Origin: Ischnura elegans | Lineage: Eukaryota > Arthropoda > Insecta > Odonata > Coenagrionidae | DNA length: 64,000 nucleotides | Assembly: GCF_921293095.1 (NCBI RefSeq) | Contig: NC_060259.1 | Location: 25,985,812 to 26,049,811, forward strand | Direction of reading: 5' to 3' | Shown: positions 56,413 to 64,000 of the stretch, in pieces | Position numbering within the stretch: position 1 is the stretch's first letter | Layout of the letters: each line of letters starts with the position of its first letter | Notes under the pieces: model-generated | Databases searched by the model: none | What the model saw: the letters and a program-made list of their open reading frames with translations, nothing else | What the model was told of the DNA's origin: nothing | Translations under genes and position numbers: made by a program

Positions 56413-56615
56413 TAGTAACGGCGAGCGAACGGGGATCGGATCCAGAGCCAAAGCTCGCGCCCCCCGCGGGGCACCGGGGCCACGGCCCGGAGAGGGTGCC
56501 AGGCCCGTGCGACCTCCGCGCCCGTCCCCCGGGAGGGGCGCTCCTCAGAGTCGGGTTGCTTGAGAGTGCAGCCCAAAGTCGGTGGTAAACTCCACCCAAG
56601 ACTGAATACGGCCAC

Positions 56616-56648
<33 letters not shown>

Positions 56649-57110
56649 ATTGAAAAGAACTTTGAAGAGAGAGTTCAAGAGTACGTGAAACCGTTTGGGA
56701 GTAAACGGGTGGTACCCGAAATTTCGAAAGGGGAGATTCATGTCTCGCCGGCGGCGGGCGGGGGGCGTTTGGCGGATGGCGCGTCGGCGGGCGGGGCGTA
56801 ACCCCCGTTCCTCCGAGAGTCACCCTGCGTCCTCCGCGTGACCGTCGTCGGCGTGACGCACTTCTCCCCGAGTAGGACGTCGCGACCCGTCGAGCGCCGG
56901 CCTTCGAGGGCCCGGGTGGAGCCCGCGCCGCTTCGTGCGGCGCGCGACCCCGGGATCCCCGGCCGGGTGCCCGACGGTATGAAGCGAGAAGTCGACGCGC
57001 CTCTCGAGGCGTCCGGCCCTCCGCGAGTGCCCGCGGGGGTTCGGGTCACGGACCCGGTCCGTTCCCGTTCCCACCGAGGGGCTGTCCGCGATTGGAGGTG
57101 TCCTCGGTGT
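56333..57110 (+). rRNA. 28S ribosomal RNA, 5' ~780 nt only
   Basis: Starts CGACCTCAGAGCAGGTGAGA, followed by CCCGCTGAATTTAAGCATAT and GGCGAGCGAACGGGGA; D1 and much of the very GC-rich D2 region follow. Homology stops within D2 at TCCTCGGTGT, and AT-rich unrelated sequence begins at 57111. There is no R1/R2 insertion here: those sites lie much further 3'. The truncation shows this is not a complete rDNA unit. Confidence 0.95.
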
Positions 57111-57357
57111 TAAATTAAATTACTGTTTGCATATTACAAAAATAAAAAACAAAGCTATGTCTCTCCTTGGCCTCCTCTACCCCTTTTCAGAAATTGCATA
57201 CCCGATAGCATTACATGATTAATTTTCAACTATATTCATTCCTGTTGTAATGTATTGCTTCCCCATTTGGACAATCTCAGCCCCACCAATATTTTGACTC
57301 TTAAAAGTGTGACAAATTTGTTCACTAATATAGTTAAGAGCCCCTCATCTCCGTAAT
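57111..57357. other. Unassigned AT-rich sequence after the 28S break
   Basis: No poly(A) tract or terminal repeat is seen at the junction itself; an AAAAATAAAAAAC stretch lies 30 bp in. Confidence 0.45.
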
Positions 57358-57641
57358 ATGTCCGCTGATACTGTTTTGCACACTCTCTCTATATCTAATA
57401 ATCCAAGTTTATTCCTCAAATCTGATTTAAAACTAATACATAGCATTCTAAAATGTGCCATAGACTGTCCCGATCTCGTCTCCAATCTAAATTTCAAAGT
57501 TCCATGCAGACCCACTCGAACTCAAATCGCTCATCCATATATTGGCCCATTCCCAGATTGTCACTAACCAAACGTTCCATCCTCTCTTCCCTCATAAATT
57601 CCCTTCCAGATCACATTGACCCGTTCCCTGGTATAAGGTAG
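57358..57641 (+). pseudogene. LINE reverse transcriptase C-terminal remnant
   Basis: SDLKLIHSILKCAIDCPDLV, SNLNFKVPCRPTRTQ and PYIGPF match the Cys-Pro-containing C-terminus of jockey/CR1-like polymerases (DLxxLHxIxxGxIDCPxLLxxINFxVPxRxTR). A stop interrupts near 57565, and the neighbouring frame continues SSLINSLPDHIDPFPG. It is a short fragment with no RT catalytic part. Confidence 0.6.
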
Positions 57642-58734
57642 TTCCCTGGCTGAAAATCCATTAATCTATGAGTACAGCAATAATTGCTATCGCACTGACG
57701 TGCATAAGATAGATTCTATCATGGCAAATGAGTTCCAAGGGAATTATTAATTTATTTTGTCTGTTTTTGACAGTTTGATGTTGCCCATGAGTGATGTGGA
57801 TGGGAAAGCTAGTTTCTCTGTGCTGTTTCGAAAATATAGACTTCCAGCCATTGACGTTCCGAAATTTTCTTGGTGGCTTTCTAATGGCCAGCTTATCGTG
57901 ATGTATTTAAATCGGTGGTAAATTAATGGAATGATACATCCGCAAATATAAAGTTTTAGGATCTAATATCTTCTCTCCAAGGCAAGGCATTGGTGATGAT
58001 TGCTTCTATTCCTTTCGGCAAAGTGCAATAATACATCCTCCTGGGGAGAATTAAACGATTTTTTTTCCTAATTCTCTCATTCCTCGGTTTTCATTTTTGG
58101 AAAAGATGTTTTTGTTTTCAGAAATTTTTTATGTATAAGCAGAGTTAAGACAATTTATGTCAATATTTGCGGAAATCTTTGCAGCCTTAAGGAGCTTGAA
58201 AATTCCGGATTTGGGAGAATTTATTTTATTCCGCTTGGCTGCTTGCATTTTGAATTCAGAGACATTGTCCCAATTTGAGAGAACGCTAAGTGGAAATATG
58301 TATCATTCGGTAACGGATACAACTAATTTAGGAAATGAACAATTTATAATTCTGTAAACGTCTAGGGGAGCGATCCACAGATCTACTCTATTTCTCGAGG
58401 TAATTCTAAATTTTCTGTTCTTTCAATTTTCACAAATCCAGTACTCGTTTTCGAAGTCGGTTGTTGTATCCGAGGTCATAATTACACTTCCAACAGTTAC
58501 CCACTCGCAATATATTATCAAAAAATTCTCATTTGCATCTCGCAAATCCCAAGTTTGATAGGTCACCCCTGTGGAAATATTATAACAAAATAATAAAAAA
58601 ACTTTCACCGAGGTATGCAAACATATATTTTTAATATAATTTTAGGGCTCTTGATTATATCTGATACCTATTACCTAAGTTACCTATTTTGATAGGTCAC
58701 CCCCGTGGAAATATTATTGGGCTGGATGTATTTC
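57642..58734. other. No gene recognised
   Basis: AT-rich. TTTGATAGGTCACCCCYGTGGAAATATTAT occurs near 58554 and again near 58686 (described in pieces; the shared word is GATAGGTCACCCC), a local duplication with period ~132. Confidence 0.45.
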
Positions 58735-59260
58735 CTAGGATTTTTCTTGGTAGGTGGAAATCATTGTCTAATGTGATCGTAGTCAGTACCTAGGGGGTGG
58801 CACGGGGGCGCATACCCCCCACAAAACCTCTAAATATGAGCAATATTTCAGTGGCGTAACTATGGGGGGGAATGAGGGGTTTTATCTCCCCTCAGAGCCT
58901 CTGAGAAATAAAATAACATTTAAATATCTTTTCTGGATTTTATATATATAATAACTTCATCTTCTTAAAGTTGAATTTTATATGCCAAAATGATGAAACA
59001 TGCATTTTCAGACATGTTGTTTTTCAAAATTTTCCTGGCCTCCCTGTTTCTTGGGGGGCTAACCCCAATAACCCCTTCACCCCCCCCCCCCCAAATGCTG
59101 GATCATCCCCCCACAGCCCTCTCATCACCCCAAAAGCATATTCCTAGTTACGCCAATGCAATATTTTTAATATGGTCCCATTCTCATTGTGTTCGTTTTG
59201 TATTAAGAGGTATCCTTGTCCTTGTATCCCACCCAGAAAGATATCCTGGGTCTGGCCATA
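58735..59260 (+). repeat. Copy of the GGATTTAG/GTGCCCCC repeat, split by a MITE
   Basis: The left part (GCGCATACCCCCCACAAAAC) and right part (TTTTTAATATGGTCCCATTC, CATTGTGTTCGTTTTGTAT, GATATCCTGGGTCTGGCC) are contiguous in the copy at 17440-17580. Here a MITE lies between them. Confidence 0.7.
58849..59158. mobile_element. hAT-type MITE (310 bp), nested, exact target duplication
   Basis: Left end CAGTGGCGTAACTATGGGGG; right end inverted reads CATTGGCGTAACTAGGAATA. Both sides are flanked by CAATATTT (58841-58848 and 59159-59166), a perfect 8-bp duplication. The interior has long C and G runs and no coding capacity. It inserted into the older repeat around it. Confidence 0.92.
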
Positions 59261-59839
59261 ATAGCTATGAAATCTGTTTTCGTTTGGATTACAATGAGAA
59301 GCTGTCCAGCCATCGCTTGTTAGCCTCCTCCTCACGTTATTTGGTTGGCTGTTTGTAAGTGAGAGACGCTTATCCTCAATCGGTTAATAAGGTTTTGGTA
59401 GGTGTAAGAAGTGGAGGTTGAAATTTGACTTACACCTGAACACTTAGTATGCAATATGGGGTTTCCAATTACACATCGTCGTATGCCTGACGGTAGATGT
59501 GAATCCATGTAGCAGTTTAAGGAATATCCTATTACTCTGGGAGGTTCTCGTGGACATGCTTTAACGCGATGGATGAATACGGAGTGCCGATGATCTATTT
59601 AAGTACGAGTATCTTCATGAAAGAATACGAATCGAATTATGTCCAGGTCTATGAGTCCCATTCGTATCGTGAGATCGTATTATCTGTCTATCATGTCGTG
59701 TTCAAGGCTGCTTCAAACTGGTTCAATGCTTTTTCTCTTGTATTTTTAATTAGATTGCTGGAGTGTCATCAGTTGCGGATGGCTTATTTATCCAAAGGTT
59801 ACTTCATCATCTATTTCTGACGAATAGCGGCTATAATGT
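59261..59839. other. No gene recognised
   Basis: A plus-strand 83-codon frame at 59569-59820 has no recognisable domain. Confidence 0.4.
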
Positions 59840-61240
59840 CATCTTCATTTACTTCCCTCTCGTTTTCATTAGCATTCGTTCCTAGGCTGTTCATCCCTTT
59901 GTTATCAATCGTTAGTTCTCCATTTTTTCCCTAAGGGTATTACATCCTCTCCTCAGGGTAGTTTCTCACTTTCCCATTGGTGGCCTCTACTTTTCCATGC
60001 ACAAGATTGTTCTGATCACAGATATTTTTCATCCACACTCCTGTAGCTTTTCCTCGCTTTATGGTATATCATGTTTCCCATTCTCTTGATACTGCCCTTC
60101 CTCTGTTTTCACAATGTTTACTTTTTTCTTTCTTCAATGAGATCTAATACTTCCTGCGTGACCAATTTCCATAACGTCTTTTCGTCTGAAAGAACTTAAT
60201 CGGCTTCTGCCTGTAGACTTTCCCACCTCTCTCCCCCTGAATTATTGGACAACCGTTTTATTATTTTTCTGCTGCTTCTTTAAAAGTCAGTTGATGCTGA
60301 ACCTCCTTCAATTTTTCAACCTGCCATGTTTTTTCACGGCTTTCTTCATTTTATTTTTATTTTAGGGGGTATTTCGTCATAACTTAATTATAATCACAGT
60401 CGATATCTGCCCCGGGGTAGCTGTTGAAGTCCTTCACCTGGTTCATGACTCTAACTTTCAATATAATGTAGTCGATTTGGGATCCCCTCAGGCATCTTCC
60501 AAGTGTTGGGTTTTTGAGGGGTGTTGGCCAACACTGCCCTGTGTTCAGTGAAGAATTCAAGCAGATTTCTCCTCTTTCATTTCGGTTTCCTAATCCATAT
60601 TTCCCTTCTATCATCCTGCCTCGACCTTCGTTGACGGCAGCAATCCATTCACTAAATATGGTAAGGCTTTCTTCCCATCTGTTTGATAGACGTCTTCAAC
60701 TTCTTCATCCTCATAATCTGATGAAGGCATGTAAACCTGCACCACTACATAAGCTATGGGTTTTGTTTTTATCATGACCATTACTATCCTTTCCTTAAAA
60801 TGCAGGTAGCTTTCTTTTAACATGCATCCCACTGCTCTTCCAACGCATTATCCCTACTCTATTATTTACCATTTAGCGATCCTGTGTTTATTGTTCTGTG
60901 GCTTACACTCCAAAAGTCTTCCTCCTCAAGCCACTTCATTACGCTGATGCCTAATACGTTGAGGTTCATTCTTCGTACCTCCAAGTTTTCTAGCCTACCA
61001 CAGGCACGATGCAATGTAACTTCCCACTTTCCTGTCCTTAGCATTTTACCACATTTGACCCTTGTGCCAGGAAATCTGAATTTGGGTCTAGGTAACCAAT
61101 GGAATATTTTACTATAGAGAAATCCATTTTGTCTTGATATAAAATGAGTGGAGTAGTTGCGACTCCTCAGGATGATAATGTTTCCTCTTGCCTTCCACAT
61201 CGCAGACCTACCGCCGGTGTAATACTAATGACTAATTTTT
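59840..61240 (-). pseudogene. RTE-like LINE: endonuclease domain and linker, frameshifted
   Basis: On the minus strand, 61200-60862 encodes LHRACGRLENLEVRRMNLNV and LGISVMKWLEEEDF, the start of an apurinic-type endonuclease (cf. NLxxEMxRxxxDILGISExRW). Then 60832-60611 reads VQVYMPSSDYEDEEVEDVY, and 60614-60384 YGLGNRNERGEICL, the Asn/Gly-rich catalytic segment, plus SQIDYIILKVR and SYPGADIDCDYN, ending in the SDH-like site as CDYN. These are typical of the RTE/BovB group. Frame changes and the altered SDH make it dead. About 59840-60380 is the decayed linker or RT start. A second copy is at 35160-37640. Confidence 0.8.
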
Positions 61241-61740
61241 TAAATGGAAATGTACTTCCGTCGCGAAGGGAATATGCTCAAGATTGAAGGGTAAATCTTG
61301 ATCTCAGAGGAACAAAGCAGCTTTGAATTATTATATTAACCTAGCAGTGATAAATTAAGATCCTCGCTTAATTAGTAACGTACGTACATCACACTCGTTA
61401 ATTTCTGTCAATAAATTTCATGTTATGAGTCACTTCAATTTTGAAAACATCATATTTAAAAAAATACGAAATAATTAACACGATGTGATATTTCACAAAT
61501 GTATTATATTTATTTGCTTTGTATTCCTTTGGTGTATTATAATTAATATTATAATAATAATAAAATTGTGTATTTATGAATGAAATTGTGGATTTATACA
61601 TAATCCGATATTCCACTGATAATAACAAATCAAATTATAATTTATTATAAATGACCTGAAGTGATAATCGTTTGTTGAATGGAAGGTGAAGTGACACATA
61701 TTTAAGAATCCCAATCCACATTTTGATTGTATTTCTCAAT
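61241..61740. other. AT-rich, nothing recognised
   Basis: Very AT-rich intron-like sequence leading to TTCTCAATCTCTTCATTTCAG, a strong acceptor. Confidence 0.45.
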
Positions 61741-61753
61741 CTCTTCATTTCAG

Positions 61754-61860
61754 GTGCAAGCCATCCATGCATGAGAGGAGGAGCATGAAGACTCTTCCTA
61801 CAGAATTTTCTTCAACGATCATTGAAGAAAAAATAAATTCCCAGAGCTTGGTCTGTTTGT
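61754..61860 (+). CDS. Gene B, distant exon-like unit 8 with poly(A) signal
   Basis: The strong acceptor CTCTTCATTTCAG is followed by GTGCAAGCCATCCATGCATG and AGAGGAGGAGCATGAAGACT, the same family start as units 1, 4, 5 and 6. Phase-1 reading gives GASHPCMRGGA and a stop. CATTGAAGAAAAAATAAATT contains AATAAA (61832-61837). The downstream flank to about 61990 also matches 48100-48240, so exon and flank were duplicated together, about 13.9 kb away and on the far side of the rDNA fragment. Confidence 0.42.
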
Positions 61861-61879
61861 TTACTTTTTCATAAATATC

Positions 61880-62000
61880 ATGCATTTTTCTAGCCGTAAT
61901 AGAGATTTATGGCAGGAGAGAAGCGTTTTTATATTTTATCTTAACGTCTTTTAGAAATAACTGAGATTAGGCAGGTCTTCGTATATCAAGGTAATGATTT
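61880..62000 (+). repeat. Copy of the flank of unit 7 (48100-48240)
   Basis: ATCATGCATTTTTCTAG, GGCAGGAGAG, GATTAGGCAGGTCTTCGTRT match in order the sequence after unit 7. Confidence 0.75.
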
Positions 62001-62902
62001 TTTGAACTATTTGATAAGCTTCTGTGTTCTTTATTACATTCCATGTCATTGTAAATTTGTTATACTTATACTGATATTATTTTTTTATACTAGCTTGTTT
62101 GGAATATAGTTGTTTTTTATTTAATTTTTTTTGTATATAATTTCCTTGTACCCATTGCCATTAGTCTATTTCGTGCTTTGATGTGATTTATAATGCCATT
62201 AAATTATATGCCTGTTATTGTTCTCAGTTACTTGAATGAAGGATGTTGCGTTAATTTTTGTATACATCTGAATATATGTCTAAAGAATTATATAAATTAT
62301 AATATTGTTATTCATTTGTGAATATTATAATAAATTAAACATTCTACATTGAATTTTTGTGAAAATTAAAGTAATGCACGAAAAGATCCAGTAAAAAGAA
62401 ATGGCATTTAATTATTAACTACCTTTTACAACTGTCATGTCAGTGTACAATCATTCCGAATAAAATGAAAATATTCTTAAAGCATCCAACGATATGCATT
62501 AAATTTGGTCTTGTTAATTGAAAAAATCTGTCGTTATTGAATTCGTTATTTGTATTAACCGAATAACCCAACAATTCTTGTTTATAATAGGAGTGGATTT
62601 GATATACATGCCTGTTATCATGTCCATGTAATCCATGTCATTAGACGTTGCGACAGTGAGACTCAGCAAAGCGTTTCTGGGACATGGAGATGGTGAGGAG
62701 GCTATTATTTAGAGAATACTAAAAATAAAAAAATTCCTGGATCACTAATTGATGTATTCATTTCAAATTAATTACATATTCACTTTCAGAAACAAAACCT
62801 GGGAACCTTTTTTCCTGAAAGTATCTTTCGTTTCTTAGGTATATTTTGCCCAGATTTAGAAAAGATTATTTCGCTTGGAACTGAGCTACCGGTGACTATA
62901 AG
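62001..62902. other. AT-rich, nothing recognised
   Basis: No gene or repeat supported. Confidence 0.45.
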
Positions 62903-63153
62903 CTGTGACGCAGCAAAGGGGTTGCAACCTCCCCAGAGCTCCGAGAAATTTTTAAATTTAATCCATTTTACGTAATGGATTAGTATTAATTATATAAAAG
63001 TGTTAGGATTAATCAAATATACCTCAGATAACCGTGAAACTCGCCATTTGGAACCATTAATCTTAAAAAAATTTCTTGAGGACTCACCTGCAACTCCCAC
63101 TTACCCTGGCGGGTATGCAATACCCCCACACCCCAAAGTACTAGTTGCGCCCC
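62903..63153 (+). mobile_element. MITE-like repeat, copy 2
   Basis: Diverged copy of 52359-52613: CTGTGACGCAGCAAAGGGG, CCCAGAGCTCCGAGAAATTT, TTTGGAACCATTAATCTTAAA, AAAGTACTAGTTGCGCC. The 76-codon frame at 63000-63230 lies inside it and is not considered a gene. Confidence 0.75.
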
Positions 63154-63740
63154 AACTAGCCTTAAATTTTAGCTGCGCCGCTTACTATAAGTACTTTTTT
63201 TCGGCCATGTCACATCGTTTGGGGTTCTGAGATTTATGACTACTCATCAATTTAATTTATTTTTTTGGATTTATAATGTTGGCAAAGCAGGGGTTAGTTT
63301 CTCCATTAATCTAATTCAATGGCAGCGACGATAATTGGAGCAATTTCACTGATTACCGCAACGGCATTATTTTCAATATCCTACACTCACGCACACTGCT
63401 GTTCAACTCTTCTCAGCAAAAGGGAAATATGTACTCAAGGAAATTACTTTTCAGTTTAAATTCTTCATCAATTAAGTACTCAGTCACGGGAAATATATTT
63501 TGATTCGACTCGGAAGTCCAACCATATGTAGATATACTTGAGTACCTCCCTTTCTAAATCTTCTTTCTAACCCTTTCTTTCGTCATATCAAATAGCTAGT
63601 GGATGAGTTCGTTGGAAAGTTTCTTCGTACTTGGTAATCAGTCTGAGGTTTTCTGTTTTTTCACAAATTTTTATAAGTAATTTGAAAGGCAAATACCACT
63701 AGGTTAAAATTTATTTCCCTCTACGTGACGATATGTTATA
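63154..63740. other. No feature recognised
   Basis: Unassigned sequence. Confidence 0.4.
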
Positions 63741-64000
63741 TCTTTCAAGGAAGACGGGTGACAATAAGTATGGTATTTGGCGGTGGCTACCGGCAGCTAA
63801 GGCCAATTTTGCCGTGAGGGAAGGGTAGGTAAGGAAGAGTGGAGGGAAACCCGGCGTCGACATTAGCCTGCTCTTAGCGAAAGGCGCCGAGGGCTTTGCG
63901 TCCCATCCGACGGACGGAGTGTTGAGCTTGAAATGTCCTCCACACAACATTCACATCTACATCTACATAATACCCTGCGAGCCACCTCTAGGGTGTTTGG
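63741..64000. repeat. Start of a common arthropod interspersed repeat, cut by the window edge
   Basis: GGAAACCCGGCGTCGACATT, AGCGAAAGGCGCCGAGGG and CCCATCCGACGGACGGAGTG are followed by ACATCTACATCTACATAATA, CCCTGCGAGCCACCTC and TAGGGTGTTTGG. I recognise these blocks as recurring together in arthropod genomes, likely LINE-associated; the second block is also at 28305-28425. GC-rich against its surroundings. Confidence 0.55.

Noticed and set aside
56333-57110. R1/R2 retrotransposon as the cause of 28S truncation
   Set aside because: R1/R2 insert much further 3' in 28S, and the sequence after 57110 shows no R-element coding at the junction.
55857-57113. Long open frames on both strands through ITS and 28S (up to 157 codons)
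   Set aside because: They lie in rRNA and GC-rich spacer DNA, where stop codons are rare by composition.
1-64000. CRISPR array or prokaryotic operons
   Set aside because: No regular repeat-spacer pattern, no ribosome binding sites and no dense ORFs; the rDNA and transposons are eukaryotic.

Overview
This window looks like a eukaryotic, most likely arthropod, nuclear genome. It is AT-rich, intron-like and repeat-dense, with non-LTR retrotransposons, Penelope-like elements, hAT and pogo/Tigger DNA transposons, and one block of nuclear ribosomal DNA (18S, short ITS1, 5.8S, short ITS2, start of 28S). There are no operons and no long intact protein-coding ORFs. The rRNA and the transposon families fit an insect or close relative. 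The short spacers (about 0.2 kb each) would suit an odonate-like insect, but I cannot fix the taxon.

Layout. 1-4.2 kb: a 3' fragment of a LINE reverse transcriptase that runs into a striking array of GC-rich triloop palindromes, then a ~580-bp dispersed repeat, a possible TATA promoter and a ~270-bp direct repeat pair. 4.2-6.5 kb: a hAT-type element with terminal inverted repeats and a near-perfect 8-bp target duplication. 7.9-9.8 kb: a truncated LINE joined to a Penelope-like element (RT C-terminus, GIY-YIG nuclease, hammerhead-ribozyme-like motif), all on the minus strand. 10.2-18.7 kb: a probable plus-strand host gene, seen as four short exons with compatible phase, splice signals and a terminal poly(A) signal; its introns hold a pogo/Tigger remnant, MITEs and a ~490-bp inverted repeat. 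18.7-28.3 kb: intergenic sequence with hAT transposase remains, a MITE and a second, longer LINE copy.

28.5-48.2 kb and 61.7-62.0 kb: a second, more speculative plus-strand locus. Several candidate first exons (29555 and 33209 contain ATGs) could feed a shared exon at 34537-34640 whose frame joins exactly to the exon at 29555. Downstream lies a family of duplicated exon-like units, each with a pyrimidine tract and AG followed by a related start and GAAGA-rich sequence. Most soon reach a stop in the predicted phase; some have AATAAA. They read best as an array of alternative terminal exons. Two adjacent units are a fresh ~364-bp tandem duplication, and another copy sits ~13 kb further on, beyond an rDNA fragment.

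53.9-57.1 kb: an orphan rDNA unit whose 28S breaks off ~0.78 kb in and whose 18S and 5.8S carry lesions in near-universal segments, so it is probably a pseudogene copy. 57.1-64 kb: LINE and RTE remnants, a nested pair of MITEs, the distant terminal-exon copy and the start of another common arthropod repeat. All gene models here rest on reading splice signals and phase by eye; none has transcript support.
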